From Prevotella sp. DNF00663 (GTDB taxonomy: Bacteria; Bacteroidota; Bacteroidia; Bacteroidales; Bacteroidaceae): a DNA stretch of 47,594 nucleotides. The stretch is taken from NCBI RefSeq assembly GCF_001553265.1, contig NZ_KQ960649.1, positions 7,780 to 55,373 on the forward strand, in the 5' to 3' direction. Position 1 is the stretch's first letter; the number at the start of each line of letters is the position of its first letter. The notes beneath the pieces are model-generated. The model was given only the letters and a program-made list of their open reading frames with translations, made no database searches and was not told the origin of the DNA. The position numbers were made by a program, and so were the translations under genes. This document shows positions 9,352 to 17,468 of this stretch, in pieces.

Positions 9352-9769
9352 CTTCTTCGAGTTTTAATTGGATAAAGCCCGTCAGTTCCGTGTATAGGGC
9401 ATTGTATTCGGGGGTATAGGCGAAGTCGTCCGAAATAGGATATTTGGAGAAGATCTCCTCCGCAAACGGACGTAATCGTATTGCTGTCTCCCGTACCGCT
9501 TCGAGCGGCACATCTGCTGAGAACTCGTTCCACAGAACGGACGTGAGCGTGTCGTGTCGGGAGAAATGCAGTCCCGCATAAAGGGTTTTGTTGGCGATGC
9601 CGATACATTCGGCTACGGAAAAGCCGTTGTCAAAGGCTTCGGTATAGGCTTGCGAGGCGGCTTCGGCACGCTCCTTCACGAAAGGAATGTCGTCCGCCAG
9701 CTCGGGGTGGCTCTCCCTGAGAAATGAGAGCAGGGAAAGTTCGTAGTATGAAAAATGAATGACTGTCAT
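9338..9769 (-). CDS. DUF1896 family protein
   Basis: A 143-residue acidic protein of the DUF1896 family, constantly found just upstream of the large methylase/helicase in these elements. It begins [19 protein letters not shown] and contains helical segments but no catalytic motif that I recognise. Its end overlaps the helicase gene by 14 bp, indicating translational coupling. A partner or modulator role for the methylase/helicase is inferred only from this fixed association. The 22-bp iteron array lies directly upstream (9809-9918), so this gene pair may have its own regulated promoter. Confidence 0.8.
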   Translation of the reverse strand: MTVIHFSYYELSLLSFLRESHPELADDIPFVKERAEAASQAYTEAFDNGFSVAECIGIANKTLYAGLHFSRHDTLTSVLWNEFSADVPLEAVRETAIRLRPFAEEIFSKYPISDDFAYTPEYNALYTELTGFIQLKLEEDGKL

Positions 9770-9808
9770 ATGAATGATTTTAGTGAATGTTATGGATTGC
9801 CCGAAAAG

Positions 9809-9918
9809 CTAATTAGTAATCAAGAGAAAGCTAATGAGCTTTCAGCCGGTTGCTCGGTATCTTTTCTGTTATTACTCGGTATCTTTTCGGAGATTACTCG
9901 ACATCTTTTGAACGACCG
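9809..9918. repeat. Array of 22-bp iterons upstream of DUF1896/methylase genes
   Basis: Five successive 22-bp units start at 9809, 9831, 9853, 9875 and 9897, each beginning with CT. Units 3 and 4 share CTCGGTATCTTTTC exactly, and unit 5 is CTCGACATCTTTTG. Units 1 and 2 are related to each other (AAAGCTAAT at 9805 and 9827, again 22 bp apart). The array fills most of the otherwise gene-free stretch 9770-10088. The exact phasing suggests cooperative protein binding. Confidence 0.8.
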
Positions 9919-9984
9919 TTTATCGGCTCTGAAAAAAAACTTCTCTAAAGAATACTTTTTTGAGGCATAACCCTATAATGCAAA

Positions 9985-10010
9985 GGCACTCGACGTCCCC
10001 GCCGAGTGCC
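9985..10010. terminator. Hairpin downstream of the topoisomerase gene
   Basis: GGCACTCG (9985-9992) and CGAGTGCC (10003-10010) form an 8-bp perfect stem with a 10-nt loop, about 80 bp after the stop codon of topB on the minus strand. There is no T-run, so it could be a processing or attenuation structure rather than a terminator. Confidence 0.45.
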
Positions 10011-10032
10011 ACCACTAAAATCCGCAGTAAAA
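10010..10032 (+). repeat. Orphan copy of the recurrent leader motif
   Basis: ACCACTAAAATCCGCAGTAA on the plus strand closely matches the leader seen before traI and traN, but no convincing plus-strand gene follows it. It directly abuts the hairpin at 9985-10010, so it may be a relic left by rearrangement. Confidence 0.5.
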
Positions 10033-10088
10033 CAATAAGATTGTTATGACCGCATCATTCAGTGGCAAAATTAGCAATTTACGGGGAT

Positions 10089-12218
10089 TTATCTTCGGGA
10101 TTTGCCCGTTTTCTTGCGTTCGGGGAAGACAAAAACCGTTTTGAAGTCCCCGTCTAACGAGAGCGAAGCCTCGAACCGCTTGCCTGCCTTGGAGGTAAAG
10201 CCCTTGATGATGCCGGTTTCCCCATTTACAGCTAACTGGGTCAGCTGTTCGTCCGTAAGGCTTTTGCCCGCAACGGTGCGGAAAAGCGTCCATCCGCAAT
10301 CGGCATCCGAACATTTGGCACATTTGGAATGAAATACCATCGTACCCTTACCGCACTTGGGGCAATGGATGTCGCTTCGCCTTTGAGGGAAGAGGATTTT
10401 GGACGAGAGCAGTTCGTCGGTAATCTGCGTGGCATAAGACTCGATGTCCTTGCGGAAATCTTTTTCCTTCATCTCTCCACGTTCTATCTTCGCCAAGTCT
10501 GCCTCCCACTGCCCGGTCATCTCGGCATTGCCGATTTTCATTTCCTTGACGATGGAATAGAGGACAAGTCCTTTTTCGGTAGGCACGAGCGACTTCTCCT
10601 TACGTACCATATACTCGCGGGTAAAGAGCGTTTCGATGATGGCGGCACGGGTGGCAGGAGTGCCGATGCCGCAATCTTTCAGACAGACACGCAGTTCCTC
10701 GTCTTCCAACTCCTTGCCTGCCGTCTCCATTGCAGAAAGTAAGGAACTTTCCGTGTGTAGCGGTTTGGGCTTGGTTGTCCCTTGTGCCAACGAACAGGCG
10801 GAAATGGCAAGTTGCATGCCTTCGTTCCATTCCGGAATGAGGACTCCTTCGCCATTCTCACGGCTTTCTCGCTCTTCGGCTTCGAGCTGTTCCTTGTCTT
10901 TGCCTTTCTCGTTTTTAAGGATGCTACGCCAGCCTTCCTGCCTGATGATTTCTCCTTTGAGCGTGAACTTTACACCTTCGCACAAGGCGGTTACGGTGGT
11001 AACGTCTTTTTCACACCGAGGGGAGAAGGCTTCCAGCATACGCCCCGCAATCATATTGTAGATGACCGCTTCCTCTCCGAATACATCTATCGGCTTTTTG
11101 CCCGTGATGAGCAGGGCGTGGTGGTCGGTCACTTTCTTCCCGTTTACCGACCGGGCATTGAGGACGAAAAGGTTACGGGTATGGATACCCCATACGGGAT
11201 GGTCGTGCAGGAAGGCAATCAATGCGGGGATTTCCTCGAAGACATCCTCCGAGATATAACGACTTCCGGTGCGCGGATAGGTAATGTATCCTCTTTCATA
11301 AAGTTTCTGTGCCAGCGTGAGGGTCTGTTCTGCCGAATAACGGTGTCGGCTGTTGGCTTCCTTCTGCAAGGTGGTCAGGTCGTACAAAAGAGGCGGTTCC
11401 TGCTTCGCCTCCTTGCGGACTATCGTTTCTATTGTGATGTGAGAGGCGGCTTTGATCTTCTCATACAAGGCGGTGGCTTCTTCCTTGTTGAAGCAACGTT
11501 CGGGATTAGAGAAACGGAAGTTTTCATCGCCGTCCTTTACGGAAAGGCTTAGCTGCCAAAACGGTTGTGGCGTAAACTTTTTATTTTCCCAGAAGCGGGA
11601 GCAGACCATGCAGAGCGTCGGAGTCTGTACCCTGCCTAACGAGTAGGTGCCATAACCTGCCGCTATGGAAACGGCTTGGGTGGCATTGATGCCCACGAGC
11701 CAGTCGGCTTCGCTGCGTGCTCGGGCGGCATAGTAAAGATTGTCGTACTCGGCTCCGCTTTTGAGATGGGCAAGTCCTTCCCGAATGGCTTTGTCCGTGA
11801 GCGAACTGATCCAGAGTCGCTCAAAAGGCTTGGCGATGCCAAGATACTCGTAGATGAATCTGAATATTAACTCACCCTCACGTCCTGCGTCGGTGGCTAC
11901 GATGATGCTCTCTGCCGCTTTGAAGAGTTTTTCAATGACTTTGAGCTGGGCAACGACACTCGGGTCTGCCTTGTAGCCTTTACCGCTCTTGACTTGGCGG
12001 GGAATAAGGGTAAAGACGGGAGGAAGAATCGGAAGGTTCTCCTTGTGAAAACCTTTGAAGCCGTAGGCTTCGGGCATGGCCGCCGTTATCAGGTGTCCCA
12101 ATGCCCATGTGACGGTGTAGTTACTGCCTTCTATATAGCCCTCTTTTCTGTTTGTTGCCCGAACGACGCGGGCTATCTCACGGGCTACGCTCGGTTTTTC
12201 TGCTATGATGACTTTCAT
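10089..12218 (-). CDS. topB: DNA topoisomerase III, Exc-like
   Basis: A type IA topoisomerase of 709 residues that relaxes or decatenates DNA by single-strand passage. The N-terminal Toprim domain starts MKVIIAEKPSVAREI (Glu7) and carries ATDAGREGELI near 108-118. The active-site tyrosine is Tyr314 in YITYPRTGSRY. The C-terminal part has a four-cysteine zinc motif (CPKCGKG...CAKC) and a basic tail. In CTnDOT the homologous Exc protein is needed for excision and contributes to activation of transfer genes, and the same is likely here. It is the second gene of the minus-strand operon, 33 bp after the DUF3945 gene; the gap holds a copy of the recurrent leader. Confidence 0.95.
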   Translation of the reverse strand: MKVIIAEKPSVAREIARVVRATNRKEGYIEGSNYTVTWALGHLITAAMPEAYGFKGFHKENLPILPPVFTLIPRQVKSGKGYKADPSVVAQLKVIEKLFKAAESIIVATDAGREGELIFRFIYEYLGIAKPFERLWISSLTDKAIREGLAHLKSGAEYDNLYYAARARSEADWLVGINATQAVSIAAGYGTYSLGRVQTPTLCMVCSRFWENKKFTPQPFWQLSLSVKDGDENFRFSNPERCFNKEEATALYEKIKAASHITIETIVRKEAKQEPPLLYDLTTLQKEANSRHRYSAEQTLTLAQKLYERGYITYPRTGSRYISEDVFEEIPALIAFLHDHPVWGIHTRNLFVLNARSVNGKKVTDHHALLITGKKPIDVFGEEAVIYNMIAGRMLEAFSPRCEKDVTTVTALCEGVKFTLKGEIIRQEGWRSILKNEKGKDKEQLEAEERESRENGEGVLIPEWNEGMQLAISACSLAQGTTKPKPLHTESSLLSAMETAGKELEDEELRVCLKDCGIGTPATRAAIIETLFTREYMVRKEKSLVPTEKGLVLYSIVKEMKIGNAEMTGQWEADLAKIERGEMKEKDFRKDIESYATQITDELLSSKILFPQRRSDIHCPKCGKGTMVFHSKCAKCSDADCGWTLFRTVAGKSLTDEQLTQLAVNGETGIIKGFTSKAGKRFEASLSLDGDFKTVFVFPERKKTGKSRR

Positions 12219-12222
12219 ACGA

Positions 12223-12246
12223 TTTTACTTTTGGATGTTAGTGGTG
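12223..12246 (-). promoter_or_regulatory. Recurrent leader motif before topB
   Basis: Minus strand CACCACTAACATCCAAAAGT, continuing AAAA, stands four bases before the topB start codon and fills the intergenic gap. One of the dispersed leader copies. Confidence 0.7.
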
Positions 12247-12251
12247 GCGGA

Positions 12252-13652
12252 TTACATTTTCATTCCCTTGGAACGCTTCTGTTCCTGCTTCTCTTCTTTC
12301 TGCTCGGCGGTGGGCTGTGTCTGTCCTTCTTTCAGAGGCTCTTTCACATGCTTCGTCGCTTCGTTGGTCTTGCCTTCGGAATTGACGGCTACCTGTGTCT
12401 TGGAGGCGTTGTCGGGAACAACTTCTTTGGCTTGGGGCTTGTCGGGATTCCATTTGAAGAAATCGAACTTGTCCTTCTCAAAGTTGGCACGGACGTATGC
12501 GTTGAACGGCTGTCCCTGCTTGTCTTTCAAGCCTTCCATATAGACCGTTCCGCCTTCCTTGAGCTTGGCTTGCTCTTCCGGCGAGACCTCCCTTCCCAAC
12601 AACTTCTTGGGTATGCGGACTCCTTGCCGCTTCTCCTGATTTTCTGCTTTACGGCTGTCTTGCTGCTGTCCTTGGCTTTGCTTGGGTGAGCCGAAACGAA
12701 ATTCAATTGCCCGCTTGTCGGCGTTGAACTGGAGGTTGGCGTTGAAACTCTTTCCCGTCTTGGCTGTCATTCCCTCCACATAGATGCTCTTGCCTTCCGA
12801 CAAATCCTTCTTCTGCTCTTCGCTCAGTTTTACGCCCTTGATTTCATCAGGGATACGAACTTTATCGGCACTCAAAGCGATGATGTCGTTGGTCAGTCGG
12901 TCGATACTCACGAAACTGCGGGTGGGTTTATCGCTATTGGGAAAGGTCAGTTCCACGGTACGTCCGAGGTTGCCCGTTTCTCTCAGGGCATTCTTGTCCT
13001 CGTCGGTGAAGGTGTGCCCGAAGAACTCCCGCTCCAACTGAGGCTCCTTGCGGATGGCGTGGACAACGGGGATAAATCTGCCGTCCTCTGTCTCACGTAA
13101 TGAAAGGCGTGCGTCCGTATGGAGAGCTACGTCTCCGATTTTTACGCTGATGGGGACAAGGTGGGGTGATTTTCGGTATTTTAGCATGGCTTCAAGCTCC
13201 TTGCCCTTTTCAAGGCTCTCACGGCTCACGCCCATCTTGGAGAACTGCTCCCAGTCAATCTTCTCGGGGTCTATCTCCTGAAAGGTCCGCTTCTGCTCTC
13301 CTGCATAGTCCGAAGGAATCACACGGGCAGAGTCCAGCATCTCCTTGTTGGAGGGGACATCCGGAGCTTTGAGCATCTCGGCGAGAACCCGTGCGCTGGC
13401 AACAACACCCTCGAAGGGGACTTTGAAGAAGTGAAATTGTGTGGGGTTCTTGAACTGCCGCATGAAGTTGGAGAGGAAATTCTCCAAGGCGTTGCTGTGC
13501 TTGTCGAACTTCAAGAAACTCTGCTCATGTTCGGCGGTAGGCGGTACAGTTTTCAGTCCGCCTTTCTCGTCCGTCCCTGAGACGGCTTTGAGATTCTCGT
13601 CCTTGGGGTCTTTCACCAAAAGGACTTCTTGGTCTTTGATTTTTTCGTCCAT
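12252..13652 (-). CDS. DUF4099/DUF3945 domain protein
   Basis: A 466-residue protein that always accompanies topoisomerase III in these elements. The N-terminal half (about 60-220) matches DUF4099; the C-terminal half has repeated DUF3945 units, visible as three similar segments: VKLSEEQKKDLSEGKSIYVEGM, then VSPEEQAKLKEGGTVYMEGL, plus an earlier related one near residue 200. Each is followed by FNA(N/Y) and a beta-rich stretch. The tail is Gln/Glu/Lys-rich and charged. It is the first gene of the DNA-maintenance operon and its promoter carries the shared box (13692-13754). Role unknown; association with the topoisomerase suggests DNA binding or processing. Confidence 0.85.
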   Translation of the reverse strand: MDEKIKDQEVLLVKDPKDENLKAVSGTDEKGGLKTVPPTAEHEQSFLKFDKHSNALENFLSNFMRQFKNPTQFHFFKVPFEGVVASARVLAEMLKAPDVPSNKEMLDSARVIPSDYAGEQKRTFQEIDPEKIDWEQFSKMGVSRESLEKGKELEAMLKYRKSPHLVPISVKIGDVALHTDARLSLRETEDGRFIPVVHAIRKEPQLEREFFGHTFTDEDKNALRETGNLGRTVELTFPNSDKPTRSFVSIDRLTNDIIALSADKVRIPDEIKGVKLSEEQKKDLSEGKSIYVEGMTAKTGKSFNANLQFNADKRAIEFRFGSPKQSQGQQQDSRKAENQEKRQGVRIPKKLLGREVSPEEQAKLKEGGTVYMEGLKDKQGQPFNAYVRANFEKDKFDFFKWNPDKPQAKEVVPDNASKTQVAVNSEGKTNEATKHVKEPLKEGQTQPTAEQKEEKQEQKRSKGMKM

Positions 13653-13691
13653 ATTACAATGTATTTAATGACACCAACAGCGGTGTATGAA

Positions 13692-13754
13692 CAAAGGTAA
13701 ATCAAAGAAACTGTGCATATTAGCAGTTGGAAATAACTGCGTACTTGTGGCATT
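13692..13754 (-). promoter_or_regulatory. Box-plus-TAnnTTTG promoter, copy 2 (topoisomerase operon)
   Basis: Minus strand box AATGCCACAAGTACGCA (13738-13754), then exactly 38 bp, then TACCTTTG (13692-13699), 39 bp before the DUF3945 start codon. The flank CATATCAA before the box is shared with copy 1. Confidence 0.8.
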
Positions 13755-13779
13755 GATATGGATGAAAGTGGCAAAAAAA

Positions 13780-13804
13780 GAGGTATGACTCAACACCATA
13801 CCTC
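13780..13804 (-). terminator. Terminator of the ABC transporter operon
   Basis: GAGGTATG and CATACCTC form a perfect 8-bp stem with a 9-nt loop. On the minus strand it is followed immediately by seven T residues, 20 bp after the stop codon of the second ABC gene: a canonical factor-independent terminator. Confidence 0.85.
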
Positions 13805-13824
13805 CATATTTTTTATTGATTAAA

Positions 13825-15522
13825 TTATTGCATCGACAATAGTTTGCAGTACATTCCGTCTTTTGCTGCAAGTTCTGAATGCGTCCCGTTCTCTACAATG
13901 CGTCCCTTGTCCATCACGATAATCTGATTAGCATTGCGAATGGTTTGCAGGTGATGGGCTATGACCAAAACTGTACGATTTCGGATAAGGGCGGACATCG
14001 CCTGTTGTATCTTATATTCATTGACAGGATCGACATTGCTCGTTATCTCGTCCAAAAGAATGATGGGAGCATCTTTTAGGAACGCACGGGCGATTGAAAG
14101 CCTTTGTTTCTGCCCTCCAGATAGTCCCAAACCGTTTTCTCCGATTTTTGTTTCATAACCTTCCGGCAGACTGACGATAAAATCGTGTATCATCGCCCGT
14201 CGTGCAGCTTCCTCGATTTCTTCCTGCGTAGCATTGCGGTTGCCCACTTTGATATTATTGGCAATGGTATCTGAAAAGAGAATAACATTCTGCATCACTA
14301 CACTGATTTTACCGAGTAGATAATCATAGTCCATTTCTCGAATGTCTATACCACCGATACGAATACTGCCGGTCTGCGGTTCCCAGAAACGGAGTAACAG
14401 GTTGGTAATGGTTGTTTTACCAGAACCTGACGAGCCAACAAGTGCCGTTACCGTTCCTTCGGGAACATGGAACGTGAGATCTTTCATCTCAAAACCTTCC
14501 TTCTCATAATGGAAACCAACTTTGTCAAAGGAAAGATTGAAATGGGTTGCTGTTTTCGGCTGTTCAGGATTGGTGATAACAGGGGCATTCAACAAATGGG
14601 AAATGCGTCCGTAGCTGTCCTTTACCTTGATGTAATTCAGCCAATGACTTTCCATATTGACAAAAGGCTTGTAGAATTCTTTTGAGACGATGACGAACAT
14701 CAGATAAGCGAAAAGAGAAAGTTCACCTTGCTGTGTCCACCAAAGACCGATTGTAGCCATCAGAGCGAAAGCCAATTCTATCAAAAAAGTGTATCTACCC
14801 ACACTTACAGCAGCCAAACGGGAAATATTCTTACTGCTTTCTCCAAATTCACTGACAGAGTGGTCGAGTCTGTCACGGAACATTCCTTTTCCACCAAACA
14901 CTTTCAGCACGGGTATGCCCTTGACATATTCCACGAAGAGACTGACCATATCCGCCAGATTATCCTGTGCCTCCTCCTGTGCTTTCATTCCCGAACGAAT
15001 GCCCCGATACAGAGAAAATAGGGCAATGGGAAGAATGGCAACCATCGTCAATCCCATGCGCCAGTCCACACAGAACAGCCCGACGCCGAGTATCAGAGCT
15101 ACAATGAAGTCGGCGGACATTCGCGTCCAAAGATGACCCACAACCATCTCCATATTATCGACGTCTTTGTGAATGACTGTACTTATCTCTCCCAGACGCT
15201 CATTGGTATAGAAACCGAGTGAAAACATTTTCAGTTTCAATATGATTTTCTCGCGGATACGTTCCACAAGATCAAATCCGGCAAAATGCTTACTCATATC
15301 GGCAATGGCATTGGATATGGTTTTCAAGACCAGCAGACTGCCGAGTACCCATGCTGCCAAAATGAAAGAGATGCTTTCTCCCTGTATATGACGGTTGATG
15401 AGAAACAAGACTGTGAGCATTATCGCCGTGCCGCAAAGGGCATAAACCACGAAAAACAGTGCGGAGATAATCAGATGCCGCACTCCGCGAGCGGTCAATT
15501 CATTCAGTATATTGCGTACCAT
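13825..15522 (-). CDS. ABC half-transporter (TMD-NBD), YbtQ/IrtB-like
   Basis: A 565-residue half-transporter with an N-terminal six-helix membrane domain (about 1-310) and a C-terminal ATPase: Walker A GSSGSGKT, signature LSGGQKQR, Walker B IILLDE, switch histidine in IAHHLQTI. All catalytic residues are present. It pairs with the upstream half-transporter to form a heterodimer. Start ATG 15522 is preferred to the ATG ten codons upstream because it lies two bases after the stop of the partner gene and has a strong AGGAGG ribosome site, rare in this phylum. Beside a TonB receptor and an AraC regulator it resembles YbtPQ-type siderophore importers rather than drug exporters (inference); export remains possible. 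Confidence 0.9.
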   Translation of the reverse strand: MVRNILNELTARGVRHLIISALFFVVYALCGTAIMLTVLFLINRHIQGESISFILAAWVLGSLLVLKTISNAIADMSKHFAGFDLVERIREKIILKLKMFSLGFYTNERLGEISTVIHKDVDNMEMVVGHLWTRMSADFIVALILGVGLFCVDWRMGLTMVAILPIALFSLYRGIRSGMKAQEEAQDNLADMVSLFVEYVKGIPVLKVFGGKGMFRDRLDHSVSEFGESSKNISRLAAVSVGRYTFLIELAFALMATIGLWWTQQGELSLFAYLMFVIVSKEFYKPFVNMESHWLNYIKVKDSYGRISHLLNAPVITNPEQPKTATHFNLSFDKVGFHYEKEGFEMKDLTFHVPEGTVTALVGSSGSGKTTITNLLLRFWEPQTGSIRIGGIDIREMDYDYLLGKISVVMQNVILFSDTIANNIKVGNRNATQEEIEEAARRAMIHDFIVSLPEGYETKIGENGLGLSGGQKQRLSIARAFLKDAPIILLDEITSNVDPVNEYKIQQAMSALIRNRTVLVIAHHLQTIRNANQIIVMDKGRIVENGTHSELAAKDGMYCKLLSMQ

Positions 15523-15524
15523 TC

Positions 15525-17270
15525 TTATTCCTCCTCTTCTTTTAATTGCCATTTACTTACTTGTTCCTGTGTTTCCGTCATATTGCGGTACAGAGAACAG
15601 TCTTTCATCAGTTCTTGGTGTGTTCCTTTCGACACAACCTGCCCTTTGTCCATCACAACAATACGCTCCATATCCTGAATGGTATTGAGACGGTGAGCAA
15701 TCGCAATGACGGTCTTGTTGCGCTGCAATTCATCAAGAGCTTCTTGAATTAGTTTCTCATTCTCTCCGTCCAATGCGGCAGTAGCTTCATCGAGAATAAC
15801 TATTGGAGAGTCTTTGAGCAATATTCGGGCAATGGAAATACGCTGTTTTTCTCCGCCGGAGAATTTTACGCCGGCTTCGCCTGCCAGCGTATCATAACCA
15901 TTCGGCAAGCCCATGATAAAATCATGAATACGAGCACGCTGTGCTGCCATTTCCACTTCCTTTTGTGTGGCGGTTGGTCTTCCTATACGGATATTATCCC
16001 GAATGGTTGTGTTAAAGAGAAAAACCTCCTGCTGTACCATCGAAAAATAATCAGCGATATTACGTTCGGAGAGTTCCGTAATATTCTCTCCTCCCAGTCG
16101 TATAGTACCTGTTTGGGGTTGCCAGAACCCCATCATCAAACTTGCCAGCGTGGTTTTTCCCGACCCGGATTCGCCCACGATTGCAGTATGGCTTCCTCTC
16201 GGAAATTGAAGACATACATCTTTCAGCGCATTGTCTTCCTTGTTTGGATAGGAGAACGTAACATGCTCGAAACAAACATCCGTCTGTGTCGTATCTGTTT
16301 TCTTGTCCGCAGTTTCCTTTGTCTGTACCTCTGTAATGGACTGTACTTTTGCCAACGACTGACCATAGACGATTCGGAAATGTTGGAATGTTGCCAACTT
16401 AGCAAAGGAGGACGAGAATAGTCCGCCCAATATCAGGGCAAGGATAAAACGTGCCACCGTCAGTTCGCCCGAAGTCATCAGCCATAGCCCGACAAGGGTC
16501 ATTACCACGATACCACCTTCCAAGAACATCGTTATGAGCGCCATCGGAACAGTAACGCTGAACATGCTCCGCTTCACCCCATGAATATAATCGCGCATAC
16601 CGCCAAGTACCCGTACCGTTCTGTTTTCCTCGTTACTGAAAGCCTTGATTACCGATATGGTAGCCACATATTCCAAAAGGTCTTCCGACATTTTTTGCGT
16701 ACTTTCCATAAAGTGTTGAAAGTTCTTTCCCCAAAGTGTTTTGACAGCCATTTGCAGAAGAAATGCTACAGGCAAAAGAGAAATGAGCGACAGCCCCAAA
16801 CGCCAGTCCAACACCATAATGATTATCCAGAGTAAGGCAGGAAAAAGCGTAGCCGAAAGGATTTCAGGTAATCCGTGCGCTAAATAAATTTCAATTTGTT
16901 CCACATCGTGGTTGATAATATTCACCAATTCGCCAACTTTCCGTTCTTGAAAGAAACCGAGTGGCAAGCGTTGCAGATGACTTATGATACGCAACCTCAA
17001 TCGTGTAAGGGCATTGTAAGCCGACCGGTGTGCCCGCCAAATCGATGTTCCATAGAATACTCTCCGAAGCAGTGCGAATAGTACCATTATTCCTCCAATA
17101 CCCGAAACTATTATGGGAGAGAGCGTGCCATTCATCAACTTATCCACTGCCCATACTACCAGCAGTATAGGGAGTGTACCAAAAATAAGGTGCAATATGA
17201 CCACTGCATTGGAGAGCAGACTGCGGCTCTCCCGTTCCTCATCAAGAGGTCTGACTTTTTGTTTATCCAT
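15525..17270 (-). CDS. ABC half-transporter (TMD-NBD), YbtP/IrtA-like partner
   Basis: A 581-residue protein from ATG 17270. The membrane domain covers roughly residues 20-310. The ATPase has Walker A GESGSGKT, a variant signature FSGGEKQR, Walker B IVILDEATAALD and a switch histidine in IAHRLNTI. The ATG at 17393 is rejected because the TACCTTTG promoter (17298-17305) lies inside that extension. First gene of a two-gene unit, transcribed divergently from the TonB receptor, with G-tract operator repeats in the shared intergenic region. Likely inner-membrane step of siderophore or metal uptake together with the second half-transporter; substrate unknown. Confidence 0.9.
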   Translation of the reverse strand: MDKQKVRPLDEERESRSLLSNAVVILHLIFGTLPILLVVWAVDKLMNGTLSPIIVSGIGGIMVLFALLRRVFYGTSIWRAHRSAYNALTRLRLRIISHLQRLPLGFFQERKVGELVNIINHDVEQIEIYLAHGLPEILSATLFPALLWIIIMVLDWRLGLSLISLLPVAFLLQMAVKTLWGKNFQHFMESTQKMSEDLLEYVATISVIKAFSNEENRTVRVLGGMRDYIHGVKRSMFSVTVPMALITMFLEGGIVVMTLVGLWLMTSGELTVARFILALILGGLFSSSFAKLATFQHFRIVYGQSLAKVQSITEVQTKETADKKTDTTQTDVCFEHVTFSYPNKEDNALKDVCLQFPRGSHTAIVGESGSGKTTLASLMMGFWQPQTGTIRLGGENITELSERNIADYFSMVQQEVFLFNTTIRDNIRIGRPTATQKEVEMAAQRARIHDFIMGLPNGYDTLAGEAGVKFSGGEKQRISIARILLKDSPIVILDEATAALDGENEKLIQEALDELQRNKTVIAIAHRLNTIQDMERIVVMDKGQVVSKGTHQELMKDCSLYRNMTETQEQVSKWQLKEEEE

Positions 17271-17297
17271 ATATGTGTCGTTTTGATTTTTCTGCTG

Positions 17298-17305
17298 CAA
17301 AGGTA
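17298..17305 (-). promoter_or_regulatory. Promoter -7 element of the ABC operon
   Basis: Minus strand TACCTTTG, 27 bp before the ATG at 17270, fits TAnnTTTG. The first minus-strand G tract ends 25 bp upstream of it. Confidence 0.7.
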
Positions 17306-17329
17306 CGGCAACGAACATGGGTAAAATAA

Positions 17330-17411
17330 CCCCGATAAGCATTACACTACCCCCAAACAACAATTTGCACGCATATAAACACAACAGGGGCATAAGCGTG
17401 AACAGCGGGGG
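17330..17411. promoter_or_regulatory. Paired G-tract direct repeats between divergent cargo promoters
   Basis: Minus strand carries GGGGTTATTT (from 17333) and GGGGGTAGTG (from 17354), 20-21 bp apart. Plus strand carries AACAGGGGCATAA (17383-17395) and AACAGCGGGGGTA (17401-17413), G tracts also about 20 bp apart. Each proximal tract lies 24-25 bp from its TACCTTTG element, so the arrangement is mirror-symmetric. Two direct repeats about two helical turns apart, next to the -33 region, is the usual layout for AraC-family activators; the local AraC gene is the obvious candidate. Confidence 0.6.
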
Positions 17412-17434
17412 TATTTATTTACTCGGCAGGTAAG

Positions 17435-17442
17435 TACCTTTG
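17435..17442 (+). promoter_or_regulatory. Promoter -7 element of the TonB receptor operon
   Basis: TACCTTTG on the plus strand, 26 bp before the receptor start codon. No clear -33 TTTG is seen, consistent with activator dependence. Confidence 0.7.
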
Positions 17443-17468
17443 CACAGAATTTCATAAACAAATAAGAT

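Noticed and set aside
9809..9918. Repeat array considered as a small CRISPR
   Set aside because: Units are contiguous 22-bp repeats without unique spacers, and no cas gene is present.
9755..9970. Plus-strand ORF of 71 codons upstream of the DUF1896 gene
   Set aside because: It coincides with the 22-bp iteron array, has no ribosome site or recognisable sequence, and overlaps the DUF1896 start region.
10046..10144. 32-codon frame after the orphan leader copy at 10010
   Set aside because: It runs antisense into topB and has no recognisable sequence.
11994..12689. Plus-strand ORF (231 codons) opposite topB and the DUF3945 gene
   Set aside because: Antisense shadow spanning two real genes; Leu/Phe-rich translation is an artefact of the opposite strand.
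17271..17393. Longer N-terminus for the first ABC half-transporter
   Set aside because: The extension contains the TACCTTTG promoter and operator repeats, and family alignment starts after MDKQ.
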